Positions 25,616 through 35,413 are shown, numbered from the stretch's first letter. The stretch is 64,000 bases of DNA from Pseudomonas typographi (GCF_014694385.1 NZ_JAAOCA010000017.1:1-64000), one strand, 5' to 3'. Program-made: numbers and translations. The notes: generated from the letters alone by a model not told the origin.

Positions 25616-27637
25616 ATGAGGCGGGTGCTGAACCATGATTCGATGTTCGCGGTTGGATACTTCGCTTCCCTGTCGGTCACGGCCGGGGCTACCTTGTCGT
25701 TCCATGCATCGTCCCTGTGCGCGCGGCCAGCGGTGTCGATTACCGCGCTGGACCGGAACGAAGCCAGCGCCGTTTGCGCAGTCACCCAACTGGCAGACCT
25801 CGGTATCCAGCAGGCCACGGCCGGCTCTTGGTTAGAGCTCGATATCGGCGCGCAAAAGGCGCCCTGGCAGCTGGAATTCCAGCTTGAGCTTTATTCGCTG
25901 GCCGAGCGGTGTGTGATCGGCACTGAGGCCTTTGGGCTATTCATTACCGCCGAGGGGAACCTTTGCCTCAGGCATGCGGGTACCGAAGCCGTTGGCCCGC
26001 AGGTTCCTTTATTGCAGTGGGTTCGGCTGTGTTTGGTGGGTACAGCCCAACGGGTTGTTGCTTCAGTTACCCTTCCGTTCCAAGGGGTTTGTTCCTTTGA
26101 ATTGGCAGGGCCTTTTGCGGCAGTGGGCAAGGTTGTTCTAGGAAGCGACAACCGCGCATCGACGCCCGGTATCAACGCCAAAATAGCCCATATCCGATAC
26201 GCCGACGAAACCGGCGAATCCCGGTGGGATTTCCCCTTCCAACCCACGCTGGCTATCCCGGACAGCAGCGGGGCCCGTTGCGCGCTTCGTGTTAACGGGG
26301 CACCCACGTTCGCGGTTACCGGGCCGCACTGGGACGGTACCGTTCACGATCCGCGCCTGGCCCCCGATCACTATGCCGCGGTGCACCTGCACGAAGATGA
26401 CCAACCGCCCTTTGACTGGCCGGCGAGTTATCTGCTTGAAGTCGCTGCCGACGCTACGCCCGGCGTATATGGGCTGACCTTATCCCATGGGGCTTTGGCC
26501 GAAACATTTCCATTCGTGGTGAGGGCTGCGGCGCCGGCGGCGAAGATTGTGTTTCTACTGCCCACGTTCACCTATCAGGCCTATGCCAACGAAGCGCTGC
26601 CCGAGGCGCTTTTCCCGTGGCTTGCAGAGGATCGTGGGCACAGGTTCGCCCAGGATAACGGATGGTTGAGCCTGTACGACCGGCATCAAGATGGTTCAGG
26701 GGTCAGTTGGGCCAGCTCGCCTAAGCCGTGGGTCACCGTAAGGCCCGATTACATTTACCCGTTATGTGGCGGCCCGCATGGTTTTCCGCTAGACCTGCAC
26801 GCCTTGCGCTTTTTCGCCAGAGGCGGCGCCCAGGTCGACGTGATCACTGACCACGACCTTGATCGGGAAGGTTATGCCGCACTCGCGGGCTACCAAGCGC
26901 TGTTCACCGGCAGCCACCCGGAATATTGGACGCGCCCAATGCATGAGGCGCTTCACACCCATTTGGAAGCGGGCGGCTCGCTCGCCTACCTGGGAGGGAA
27001 CGGCTTCTATTGGGCTACGGCGGCGAGCAGCCGCGGGATCGAGGTGCGGCGCGGGGTTACCGGCACGCGCACCTGGGAAGGCAGGCCCGGCGAAGGCCAT
27101 GTGTCCCTGACGGGTGAGGCTGGGGGGCTCTGGCGGTGGCGAGGTAAGCCAGAGCACCGGCTCACGGGCATTGGTTCCACCGGCATGGGGTTTACCCACG
27201 CGCTGCCCTACAAACGGCGCCCGGCCAGTTATTCAGCAGAGCTGGCATGGCTGTTCCGTGGTGTGCAAAGCGACCACATCGACGCACCGGGATTGCTGCT
27301 CGGGGGGCCAGCGGGCTATGAAATCGACCGGGTCAGCGACAAATGGGGCACCCCCGCGCAAACGAAGTTACTGGCAGAAGCCGGCCCGTTCCTGGACGGT
27401 TACGTGTGGGAAGACGGCGAGCTATACGACCCTGCTGAGCGCCACGCACTGGTCGCCCACATGACGTTACGCAACACCCCCGCCGGGGGCATCGTTTTCG
27501 CCGTAGGTTCGGTTTGCTGGCTGGGTGCGCTGCCGAGTTCGCAGGGGCAGAACGACGTTGGAGTGATCATGGGCAACCTGGTGGCCTATTTCGACCCGGG
27601 GGTTGGTCCACCCGCTGATGGCGTCGAGGCATGCTAG
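25616..27637 (+). CDS. N,N-dimethylformamidase large-subunit-like hydrolase
   Basis: This 673-residue protein resembles the large subunit of N,N-dimethylformamidase, an iron-dependent amidohydrolase that cleaves formamides. The N-terminal 200 residues look like a LamG-type beta domain. The C-terminal catalytic region shows TFTYQAYANEA, DHDLDREGYAAL, GSHPEYWTRPM and GGNGFYWAT, all typical of the family. No small-subunit gene is present, as in many homologues. GAGGG precedes ATG 25616. In this operon it may release formate or an acyl group from an N-acyl or ring-opened imidazole intermediate. The stop TAG falls in the next CTAG element. Confidence 0.82.
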   Translation: MRRVLNHDSMFAVGYFASLSVTAGATLSFHASSLCARPAVSITALDRNEASAVCAVTQLADLGIQQATAGSWLELDIGAQKAPWQLEFQLELYSLAERCVIGTEAFGLFITAEGNLCLRHAGTEAVGPQVPLLQWVRLCLVGTAQRVVASVTLPFQGVCSFELAGPFAAVGKVVLGSDNRASTPGINAKIAHIRYADETGESRWDFPFQPTLAIPDSSGARCALRVNGAPTFAVTGPHWDGTVHDPRLAPDHYAAVHLHEDDQPPFDWPASYLLEVAADATPGVYGLTLSHGALAETFPFVVRAAAPAAKIVFLLPTFTYQAYANEALPEALFPWLAEDRGHRFAQDNGWLSLYDRHQDGSGVSWASSPKPWVTVRPDYIYPLCGGPHGFPLDLHALRFFARGGAQVDVITDHDLDREGYAALAGYQALFTGSHPEYWTRPMHEALHTHLEAGGSLAYLGGNGFYWATAASSRGIEVRRGVTGTRTWEGRPGEGHVSLTGEAGGLWRWRGKPEHRLTGIGSTGMGFTHALPYKRRPASYSAELAWLFRGVQSDHIDAPGLLLGGPAGYEIDRVSDKWGTPAQTKLLAEAGPFLDGYVWEDGELYDPAERHALVAHMTLRNTPAGGIVFAVGSVCWLGALPSSQGQNDVGVIMGNLVAYFDPGVGPPADGVEAC

Positions 27638-27745
27638 TGGAGGGTGTTCGACGTTCGCACCAATTGGCGGCGCAACGGTGTTATCGGAAAGGAGCCGGCA
27701 GCAAAAGGCGCCTTCAAAAGGGAGCCGCAACGTCCAAACCACTTC
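27634..27745 (+). repeat. CTAG-type intergenic element (copy E)
   Basis: The element begins CTAGTGGAGGGTGTTCGACG at the hydrolase stop codon and ends near 27745 with the inverted form GCCGCAACGTCCAAACCACTTC. Between them CCGGCAGCAAAAGGCGCC (27695-27712) matches the inner arm seen in copies D and F. It separates the hut-like operon from the dehydratase gene. Confidence 0.65.
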
Positions 27746-27868
27746 ATCAGCGACCTGCCTGCAGCACCCTGAGCCGGTGCCGGCCTTGGTAAACAAGGTT
27801 GGCACGCCGCTGCTTGTACGATAACGTATGAGGACTGGTTTCCAAATATTTCAAAAAGACCTGCTCGT

Positions 27869-29002
27869 ATGAAAATCATTGCCGTAGAGCTGTTGCGCCT
27901 CAGCGTACCGTTCACCGCCGGCGCCCGCCGCCATGTGGGTGCGGTGCAAGATGACGATGCCTTCAATGCCGCTTCGCCCCGCCACAGCCGCATGGAAAGC
28001 CTGATCGTCAAGGTTCACACCGATACCGGCCACGTCGGATGGGGCGAGGCATTCGGCCACGGTTCGAACCCGGTCACCTTCGAAGCCCTGAAAACCCTCG
28101 TTAGCCCACAGTTTATCGGTGTGCACATCACTGAGCGTGCCCGGGCGATGGAGGCGGCGCGCAAGGCCCTGCACGGGTTCGGCAGCAGCGGGCCGGTCGC
28201 CTATGCCCTGGCCGGCATGGACATCGCCCTATGGGACTTGGCCGCGCAGCAGGCGGGCCAGCCGTTGTGGCAGTACCTCGGTGGCCAGCCGCGGGAATTG
28301 GAGCTGTATGCCAGCTTGGTCAGTTATGGCAACGATCCGCAAACCGTTGCCTTGCACGTGAGCCGTGCGCGCGAGGCCGGCTTTACCAAGGTGAAGCTGC
28401 ACGAAACCGAGTACCCGGCGATCGCCGCGGCCCGCCAGGCGTTGCCAGCCGAGGCCGGGCAGTTGATGGTCGATGTGAACTGCCCATGGTCGGTGGAGCA
28501 GGCCGCTGCCACCGCGCGGCAATTACGTGAGCTCGGTTTGACCTGGCTCGAGGAGCCTGTATGGCCACCCGATGATGCCCATGGCTTGGCCCAGGTGCGC
28601 CGGGAAGGTGTGCCGTTGGCGGCCGGCGAGAATGCCGCCGGAGTGAATGGCATCCGCGCCCTGCTCGATCAGCGCGCGGTAGACATCATACAACCTAGCG
28701 TGGCCAAGGTCGGTGGCATCACCGCCATGCTTGAAGTCTTCGCCTTGGCGCAGGGCTATGGCGTACAGGTGGTACCGCATTGCTTCTACTTCGGCCCTGG
28801 GCTGCTTGCCGTGGCGCACCTGTGCACGCTATTGCCGGCGCAGGTGGCGGTGGAGGTGCCGTTCATCGAGTTCGAAGCGCTGTTGTATCCGCAGCTTGCG
28901 TTCACCCCGCGCCTGAGCCTACCGGAGCGCCCGGGCTTGGGCTTCGCCCCGGACGCAGACGTGATGGCGCGTTATTGCATTGCTCACGCCCGGGTGGCCT
29001 AA
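27869..29002 (+). CDS. Enolase-superfamily (mandelate racemase/muconate lactonising) enzyme
   Basis: This 377-residue protein has the N-terminal capping domain and C-terminal barrel of the enolase superfamily. The Lys-x-Lys base is Lys174/Lys176 (TKVKLHE). Metal ligands are likely Asp202, Glu228 or 229, and Glu254 (AAGEN). Lys280 and His304 (VVPHCF) are further candidate acid/base residues. Members dehydrate or racemise sugar acids. The next gene encodes an anion/sugar-acid MFS carrier, so acid-sugar or hydroxy-acid dehydration is the best guess. No strong ribosome site is visible upstream of the ATG. Confidence 0.85.
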   Translation: MKIIAVELLRLSVPFTAGARRHVGAVQDDDAFNAASPRHSRMESLIVKVHTDTGHVGWGEAFGHGSNPVTFEALKTLVSPQFIGVHITERARAMEAARKALHGFGSSGPVAYALAGMDIALWDLAAQQAGQPLWQYLGGQPRELELYASLVSYGNDPQTVALHVSRAREAGFTKVKLHETEYPAIAAARQALPAEAGQLMVDVNCPWSVEQAAATARQLRELGLTWLEEPVWPPDDAHGLAQVRREGVPLAAGENAAGVNGIRALLDQRAVDIIQPSVAKVGGITAMLEVFALAQGYGVQVVPHCFYFGPGLLAVAHLCTLLPAQVAVEVPFIEFEALLYPQLAFTPRLSLPERPGLGFAPDADVMARYCIAHARVA

Positions 29003-29047
29003 CCCCCTCCCGTGGCCTTGCCGATTCCAAAAATAAAGGGCTTTACC

Positions 29048-30337
29048 ATGTTCACTCAGTACCGCTGGCGGATCGCCGCGCTGTTGTTCGGCGCGGGTAT
29101 GCTCAACTACCTGGACCGCGCCGCCCTGTCGGTGGTGGCGCCCATGGTCAAAGCTGAACTGCACGTCGATGACCTGCATATGGGGTTTATCTTCAGCAGT
29201 TTTTTCATCGGCTATTGCGCCCTGTGTTTTATCGGCGGGTGGGCGGCAGACCGCTTCGGCCCGCGTAAGGTGTTCGGCTGGGCGGCTGGCACGTGGTCGA
29301 TATTTTGCGGCCTAACCGCGACCATCACCGGTTATGGCCAACTGTTGGTGTACCGGGTGGTGTTCGGCATGGGTGAGGGGCCGATGGGCACCACCACCAA
29401 CAAGGCGATCACCAACTGGTTCCCCCGTGAAGAAGCGGGCCGCGCCATCGGCTTCACCAACTGTGGCCAGCCTTTGGGGGCGGCGTTGGCGTCACCGGTG
29501 GTAGGGTTGGTGGCGCTGCACTTCGGCTGGCGGGTGTCGTTCGTGGTCATCGCTGTGCTGGGCTTGGCCTGGCTGGCCGCCTGGTTGCGTTGGTTCCGTG
29601 ACCAACCGGCCGACCACCCCAGCGTCAGCGCCGCCGAGCGCCAGTTGATCGAGCGCAGCCGCGCCGAGGCGGTGACCGAAACCGGGATCGAAACCGACGA
29701 CGGCAAGGGCCTGGCCCATTATATTTTCTCCGCCCCGGTGCTGGCGGTGGCGCTGGCGTTCTTCTGCTTCAACTACGTGCTGTACTTTTTCCTGACCTGG
29801 TTGCCCAGCTACCTAATGGATGCCCAGCACCTGGATGTGAAAAGCATGAGCATCGTTGGCACCATCCCTTGGCTGGGCGCCGCCGTGGGCTTTATGGGCG
29901 GTGGCGCGGTCACCGATTGGCTGGCCAAGCGCCTGAATAACGTTATCGTGGCGCGCAAGATCATGCTCACCCTGGGCTTGGGCGTGGCGGCACTGTGCGT
30001 ACTGTGGGTGAACCAGGTGTCTTCCCTGGAGGCGGCGGTGGCCTGCATTACCGTATCGAGTGTGTTCCTGTTCGTGACCCCGCAAATCTGCTGGGCCTTG
30101 ATACAAGACATCGTGCCGAAGAACCGCGTCGGCGGCACCGGCGGTTTCGTTCACCTGTTGGCGAACCTGGCCGGCATCGCTTCACCGTCGCTCACCGGCC
30201 TGTTGGTGCAACTGGGTGGTGGCTACGCGTCAGCCTTCCTCACCGCCGCGAGCGTGGCTGGCGCGGGCATGCTGGTGGTACTGTTCGCCGTGCGCTCCCG
30301 GCCCCGGCCCGTGGCACAGCCGCTGCGCCAGGCCTGA
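29048..30337 (+). CDS. MFS transporter, anion:cation symporter type
   Basis: This 429-residue carrier has twelve predicted membrane helices and the ACS-family start YRWRIAALLFGAGMLNYLDRAALSV, as in glucarate, galactonate and 4-hydroxyphenylacetate carriers. The DRFGPRKVFGWA loop is the MFS signature between helices 2 and 3. AAGGGC lies upstream of ATG 29048. It lies 45 bases after the dehydratase gene, and the pair probably imports and dehydrates one organic acid. Confidence 0.88.
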   Translation: MFTQYRWRIAALLFGAGMLNYLDRAALSVVAPMVKAELHVDDLHMGFIFSSFFIGYCALCFIGGWAADRFGPRKVFGWAAGTWSIFCGLTATITGYGQLLVYRVVFGMGEGPMGTTTNKAITNWFPREEAGRAIGFTNCGQPLGAALASPVVGLVALHFGWRVSFVVIAVLGLAWLAAWLRWFRDQPADHPSVSAAERQLIERSRAEAVTETGIETDDGKGLAHYIFSAPVLAVALAFFCFNYVLYFFLTWLPSYLMDAQHLDVKSMSIVGTIPWLGAAVGFMGGGAVTDWLAKRLNNVIVARKIMLTLGLGVAALCVLWVNQVSSLEAAVACITVSSVFLFVTPQICWALIQDIVPKNRVGGTGGFVHLLANLAGIASPSLTGLLVQLGGGYASAFLTAASVAGAGMLVVLFAVRSRPRPVAQPLRQA

Positions 30338-30383
30338 GCGGCGCCGCCCAGCGTTGCCAAAGCAACCGTGCAACCGGGTAACC

Positions 30384-31400
30384 TCAGGGCCGGCAAAGGC
30401 TGCTGGCACGGACCTTCAGCAAGGCCGGGAACCGATAGGACTGCACCGGCTCACCGGCGATTCGCTTGAGCAGCATGGCCACCGCACGCACGCCCTGGGC
30501 GTGCATGTGGGTGCTGATGCTGGTCAATTGCAGGTGCGCGGCCAGGGGCGTGTCGTTGTAACCGACCACCGCGATATCGCGCCCGGCCACTAGGCCGCGA
30601 TTACGCATGGCGCCGAACAGGCCGATGGCGAGGAAGTCATTCACGGCGAAGATGGCGGTCGGCGGCTGTGGATGGGTCAACAAGCGTTCTGCGATGCTGA
30701 AGCCGGCCTCGGTATCGAAATGCCCTGGGATAACCCGCTCGGCGGCGATTGCTACGCCGCGCTCGCGGTAATACTCGACAAAGCTGGTGGTACGCTCCCG
30801 CGCGTTGCTGCTGTGCGGCTCGCCGGCGATCACCGCCACGCGGGTATGGCCTTGGGCAAATAAATGCTCGGCGACCAAGCGCCCTCCCATCTCGTCGTCC
30901 GACGTGACCGAACAATGTTCGCCGCGCCGCCGGCTCACCAGCACGAACGGCACCTGGCGCTCTTCCAGCTCTTCGAGAAAACCCGGCTGCGCCGTGCAAT
31001 GCACATCGCTGATGATCAGGCCCTCGACGTTGCGCGCCAGCGCGCGCTCGGCGCGTTCCCGTTGGCGTTCGGGGCGGTCGAGGGTGTTGGCCACGAATGC
31101 CGTATAGCGCGAGGCACTGGCGGCTTCGTCGATGCCTTCGTAGATCGTTGCTAGCACGATGTCCGAAAGCCTGGGAACCAGCACGGCGATCTCGTGGCTG
31201 TGGCGGGTCTTGAGGGTTCGGGCGTGGGTGTTGGGTTGGTAATCCAGGCTGGCCGCCAGGGTGCGAATGCGCTCGATGGTTTCTTTGGATGCCGCGCGCC
31301 CGGCGTGATCCAGCGTGCCATTGAGCACCCGTGAAACCGTCGAAACATGCACATTGAGTTGCTGGGCGATAGCGCGAAGCGTGGCCGGGCGTCTGTTCAT
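30384..31400 (-). CDS. LacI-family transcriptional regulator
   Basis: This 338-residue regulator has an N-terminal LacI helix-turn-helix (ATLRAIAQQLNVHVSTVSRVLNG) with hinge helix, then a periplasmic-binding-protein-like sensor domain (VAVIAGEPHSSNARERTTSF, FAVNDFLAIGLFGAMR). ATG at 31400 gives the standard length. It converges with the MFS gene and diverges from the dipeptide-type importer. A CAAACGTTTG palindrome in the gap suggests it controls the importer operon and itself. The inducer is unknown. Confidence 0.9.
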   Translation of the reverse strand: MNRRPATLRAIAQQLNVHVSTVSRVLNGTLDHAGRAASKETIERIRTLAASLDYQPNTHARTLKTRHSHEIAVLVPRLSDIVLATIYEGIDEAASASRYTAFVANTLDRPERQRERAERALARNVEGLIISDVHCTAQPGFLEELEERQVPFVLVSRRRGEHCSVTSDDEMGGRLVAEHLFAQGHTRVAVIAGEPHSSNARERTTSFVEYYRERGVAIAAERVIPGHFDTEAGFSIAERLLTHPQPPTAIFAVNDFLAIGLFGAMRNRGLVAGRDIAVVGYNDTPLAAHLQLTSISTHMHAQGVRAVAMLLKRIAGEPVQSYRFPALLKVRASSLCRP

Positions 31401-31803
31401 GGGGTATGCCTGAAAGCGCGGGTTAGCAGGGCGCAATGCTCGCATTTAGTAGCGCGGCTGCACAGGCTTACCTTCACGCTCAACCTCAATGAGGGCTCAG
31501 GGGCGGGCTGCACCCAGCCGCATTTACCGGGGCGCCTCGTGTGCAAACTTCAGGGCCACCACGCTAAAACACGCTGGTTGCGCCACGATGGAGCGTCGCG
31601 TACCAAAAGCTTGCACAAACCGCTGCCCAACGCTACGCAAACGTTTGGGTAAATTTTTTTGGCGTTTTTTAAAGCGCTATATCTACCTGATAAACCAGTT
31701 AATTTTGCGAAAACTCAGAAAGCCACAGGTTAGGGCGGAAAAAGTTGGTATGTGCATTGCCTCAGCCCTGACCGTCGCCTTACCTGACCGATGGGGATCC
31801 GCC
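31401..31803. other. Divergent control region between LacI gene and dipeptide-type importer
   Basis: These 403 bases hold no supported gene. The LacI-type palindrome at 31638-31647 is followed by an A/T-rich stretch (about 31650-31720) quite unlike the surrounding GC-rich DNA, which suits a promoter region. No terminator was seen. Confidence 0.5.
31638..31647. promoter_or_regulatory. LacI-type operator
   Basis: CAAACGTTTG is a perfect palindrome with the central CG of LacI/GalR-family operators. It lies 238 bases from the LacI-family start and 157 bases before the importer's binding-protein gene, so it can serve either. Confidence 0.55.
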
Positions 31804-33477
31804 ATGACGCATGCTTCAGTCACCTGCGCACGTAGCTTTACCCGCCTGGCATTGGCCGCTTCCCTGGCTGTCGCCGCGTTTTCACCCTTGGCCGCCGAGG
31901 CCGAAAGCACGTTGCGTATCGCCATGACCGCGGCGGACATCCCCTTGACCCACGGCCAGCCGGACCAAGGCTATGAGGGTAACCGCTTCACCGGGATCAC
32001 CATGTTCGACTCGCTGGTGGAGTGGGACCTGTCACAAGGCGAGAAACCCAGCACCCTGGTGCCTGGGCTGGCGACTGAATGGGCGGTAAAGCCCGACGAC
32101 CACAAAACATGGGTGTTCAAATTGCGCCCCGGTGTGACGTTTCACGACGGCACTGCATTCAATGCCGATGCCGTGGTGTGGAACGTCAATAAGGTGCTCG
32201 ACAAGCAAGCCCCGCAATATGCGCCAGGGCAAATCGGCCTGACATTGTCGCGCATGCCCACCTTGACCGGCGCGCGCAAAATCGATGACCTGACCGTTGA
32301 AGTGACGACCAGTGAGCCCGATGCCGTACTGCCTTACAACCTGACCAACCTGTTCATCGCCTCGCCGACCGCTTGGCAAAAAGACTTCGCGGCGGTGCCG
32401 GCCGCTGTCACCGACCCGGCCGAGCGCTCGAAGCTGGCCTGGACCGCCTTCGCCAGCCACTCGGTGGGTACCGGGCCGTTCAAAATGGACCGTATGGTGC
32501 CGCGCCAAGAGTTGGTGCTGGATAAAAACCCCGGCTACTGGGACCCCAAGCGCGTGCCCAAGGTCGACCACGTGGTGTTGATCCCCTTGCCTGAGGCCAA
32601 TGCCCGTACCGCGGCGTTGTTATCGGGCCAGGTGGACTGGATCGAAGCGCCGGCGCCGGATGCCATGGACCAGTTTAAGAGCAAGGGCTTCAAGATCTAC
32701 GCCAATGGCCAACCGCACTTGTGGCCCTGGCAGTTTTCGTTTGCCCCCGGCTCGCCCTGGCTCGACAAACGGGTGCGCCAAGCCGCCAACCTGTGCCTGG
32801 ATCGCAGCGAGCTGAAGGCGTACCTGGGCGGCTACATGCAAGAGGCCACCGGCACCTACGAGAAAGATTCGCCGTGGTATGGCAACCCCGATTTCAAGAT
32901 CAAATACGACCCCGCCGCGGCGCAAAAACTCATGGCCGATGCAGGCTTCAGCAAGGACCACCCGATCAAGGTCAAGGTGCTGACCTCAGCCTCGGGCTCC
33001 GGGCAGATGCAACCGCTGCCCATGAACGAGTACATCCAGCAGAGCCTGAAAAGCTGCTACTTCGATGTAGAAATCGCGGTCACCGAATGGAATACGCTGT
33101 TCAGCGGCTGGCGCTTGGGTGCCAAAGACCCGGCCGCCCAGGGCGCCAATGCGATCAATGTCAGTTCCGCGGTCATGGACCCTTACTTTGGCATGGTGCG
33201 CTTCGCCAGCGAGAAGGCGTTCCCGCCGGTATCCAACAACTGGGGTTACTTCAAGTCGCCACAAGTGGAGCAATTGATCACCGCGGTGCGTAACGCCTTC
33301 GACCCCAAGGCGCTGGACGAAGCGGCCGCCAAGCTGCATGCCGCCATCGTCGATGAAGTTCCGTTTCTCTACGTCGCCCACGACGTAGGCCCCCGCGCCA
33401 TTTCGCCGAAGGTCACCGGCGTGGTTCAGCCGCAAAGCTGGTTTATCGACTTGGCCCTGGTTTCCAAGCAGGACTGA
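31804..33477 (+). CDS. Dipeptide-type ABC solute-binding protein (family 5)
   Basis: This 557-residue periplasmic protein has a signal peptide ending near AFSPLAAEAE and the family 5 (DppA/OppA) pattern: GLATEWAVKPDDHKTWVFKLRPGVTFHDGTAFNADAVVWN. It binds peptides, opines, or other amide/amino compounds. ATG at 31804 is the only start that yields a signal peptide. It is the first gene of an operon with two permeases, two ATPases, an amidase and a carbamoylase-type hydrolase. Confidence 0.92.
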   Translation: MTHASVTCARSFTRLALAASLAVAAFSPLAAEAESTLRIAMTAADIPLTHGQPDQGYEGNRFTGITMFDSLVEWDLSQGEKPSTLVPGLATEWAVKPDDHKTWVFKLRPGVTFHDGTAFNADAVVWNVNKVLDKQAPQYAPGQIGLTLSRMPTLTGARKIDDLTVEVTTSEPDAVLPYNLTNLFIASPTAWQKDFAAVPAAVTDPAERSKLAWTAFASHSVGTGPFKMDRMVPRQELVLDKNPGYWDPKRVPKVDHVVLIPLPEANARTAALLSGQVDWIEAPAPDAMDQFKSKGFKIYANGQPHLWPWQFSFAPGSPWLDKRVRQAANLCLDRSELKAYLGGYMQEATGTYEKDSPWYGNPDFKIKYDPAAAQKLMADAGFSKDHPIKVKVLTSASGSGQMQPLPMNEYIQQSLKSCYFDVEIAVTEWNTLFSGWRLGAKDPAAQGANAINVSSAVMDPYFGMVRFASEKAFPPVSNNWGYFKSPQVEQLITAVRNAFDPKALDEAAAKLHAAIVDEVPFLYVAHDVGPRAISPKVTGVVQPQSWFIDLALVSKQD

Positions 33478-33561
33478 AAACGGCCTGCAGGTTTCATCCA
33501 GGTCGGTAGTTGCACCCCTGCAGTGATGGCCGAACCGTGATTGACCCGAGGGAGGAAGCCC

Positions 33562-34515
33562 ATGCTTGCCTATACCTTTCGTCGCCTGCTGTTGGCGACC
33601 CCGATTCTGCTGGGCGTGGCGCTGGTGTGTTTCATGCTTGTGCACCTCGCGCCTGGCGACCCGCTGGTGTCGGTGATGCCACCGGACGCCTCCGAGGCGC
33701 TGCGCGAGCAACTGGTCAAGGCGTATGGTTTCGATAAGCCGTTACCCGTGCAATTCGGCCTGTGGCTTTGGCATGCGCTCCATGGCGACCTCGGCATGTC
33801 TATCGCCAGCGGCCGTTCCGTGGCCAGCGAGGTGTTCAATGCGGTGGGCTATTCATTGCGCCTAGCGGTGTTGGCGACCGTGATCGGCTTTATGTTCGGC
33901 AGCCTGTTCGGCTTTGTGGGCGGTTATTTTCAGGGCAGTTGGCTCGACAAGCTCGCCTCGGCCTGTTCCGCCATCGGCGTGAGCGTGCCGCATTACTGGC
34001 TCGGTATGCTGATGGTCATCGTGTTTTCCTCGCAATTGGGTTGGCTGCCGGCAACCGGTGGTGGCCCCATGGGCCAATCGGCCTGGGCGTGGGATTGGGC
34101 GCATTTGCAATTCATGGTCCTGCCCGCCATTACCTTGTCGGTGATTCCAACCGGCATCATCGCCCGCACCGTGCGGGCGCAGGTGGCGGAAATTCTCGCC
34201 CAGGAGTTCATCGTTGGCTTGCGCGCCAAGGGCCTTGGGGAGTGGGGGCTGTTCCGGCACGTGGTGAAGAATGCCGCGCCCACCGCCATGGCGGTCATGG
34301 GCTTGCAAATCGGCTACCTCATGGGCGGCTCGATTCTGGTGGAAACCGTATTCGCCTGGCCCGGTACCGGCTTGCTGCTCAACTCAGCCATCTTCCAGCG
34401 CGACCTGCCGTTATTGCAGGGCACCATCTGGGTACTGGCCTTGTTTTTCGTCGTGCTTAATCTGCTGGTGGATATCCTGCAGACGCTGCTCGATCCACGT
34501 ATCAAAAGGGGCTGA
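33562..34515 (+). CDS. Dipeptide-type ABC permease (DppB-like)
   Basis: This 317-residue permease has the N-terminal helix and LVHLAPGDPL motif of DppB, about six helices and the EAA loop RAKGLGEWGLFRHVVKNAAPTAMAVMG. GGGAGGAA lies just upstream of ATG 33562. It follows the binding-protein gene by 84 bases and precedes the second permease by 2 bases. Confidence 0.93.
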   Translation: MLAYTFRRLLLATPILLGVALVCFMLVHLAPGDPLVSVMPPDASEALREQLVKAYGFDKPLPVQFGLWLWHALHGDLGMSIASGRSVASEVFNAVGYSLRLAVLATVIGFMFGSLFGFVGGYFQGSWLDKLASACSAIGVSVPHYWLGMLMVIVFSSQLGWLPATGGGPMGQSAWAWDWAHLQFMVLPAITLSVIPTGIIARTVRAQVAEILAQEFIVGLRAKGLGEWGLFRHVVKNAAPTAMAVMGLQIGYLMGGSILVETVFAWPGTGLLLNSAIFQRDLPLLQGTIWVLALFFVVLNLLVDILQTLLDPRIKRG

Positions 34516-34517
34516 GC

Positions 34518-35411
34518 ATGAACCTATCGATGCTGCGGCCTGCCGCGCCGGCCATAGCCCCGGTCGAACGCTCACCGGGTTACTGGGGTGAAGTGTTCAA
34601 CCGGGTGTGTCGCGACCCGATAGCCTTGGCGGTGGCCGCTGTGATACTGGCGTTGCTGGCCCTGGCGGTATTGGGCCCGTGGGCCGTGCCGGGCGACCCG
34701 TTCACCACTTCGATGTTCAAGCGCCTCAAGCCTATCGGTACGGAGGGCTTCCCGTTGGGCACCGACGAGTTGGGGCGCGACATGCTGTCACGCTTGATGC
34801 TGGGTACGCGCTTGTCGCTGTTCATGGGCATTACTCCGGTGGTGTTCGCCTTTTTCATTGGCGGTGCCATCGGCGTGGTGGCGGGGTATTTCGGCGGCTG
34901 GTTGAACAGCCTGATCATGCGCACCGTCGATGTGTTCTACGCGTTCCCATCGGTGTTGCTGGCGATAGCGTTTTCCGGGGCCCTGGGGGCCGGGGTGAAC
35001 AACGCACTGATCTCCCTGACCCTGGTGTTCGTGCCCCAGGTGGCGCGGATCGCCGAAAGCGTGACGACCCAGGTGCGCAACCGCGATTACATCGAAGCGG
35101 CGCGGGCCTCCGGCGCCGGTGCGTTCACCATCATCCGAAGCCAGGTGCTGGGCAATGTACTGGGGCCGATCTTTGTGTTCACCACCGGTTTGATTTCGGT
35201 ATCGATGATTCTCGCATCGGGCCTGTCGTTCCTGGGGTTGGGCGTTACCCCACCAGAACCGGAGTGGGGCCTGATGCTCAACACCCTGCGCACCGCCATT
35301 TATACCCAGCCCTGGGTGTCGGCCCTGCCGGGGGCGATGATTTTCATCACCTCGATCTCTTTCAACGTGCTGGCCGACCGCTTGCGGGCGGCCATGGCCG
35401 TGCGGAGTTGA
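34518..35411 (+). CDS. Dipeptide-type ABC permease (DppC-like)
   Basis: This 297-residue permease has the cytosolic N-terminus of DppC, the [21 protein letters not shown] motif and the EAA loop [21 protein letters not shown]. It pairs with the DppB-like subunit and is followed after 2 bases by the first ATPase. Confidence 0.93.
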   Translation: MNLSMLRPAAPAIAPVERSPGYWGEVFNRVCRDPIALAVAAVILALLALAVLGPWAVPGDPFTTSMFKRLKPIGTEGFPLGTDELGRDMLSRLMLGTRLSLFMGITPVVFAFFIGGAIGVVAGYFGGWLNSLIMRTVDVFYAFPSVLLAIAFSGALGAGVNNALISLTLVFVPQVARIAESVTTQVRNRDYIEAARASGAGAFTIIRSQVLGNVLGPIFVFTTGLISVSMILASGLSFLGLGVTPPEPEWGLMLNTLRTAIYTQPWVSALPGAMIFITSISFNVLADRLRAAMAVRS

Positions 35412-35413
35412 CC

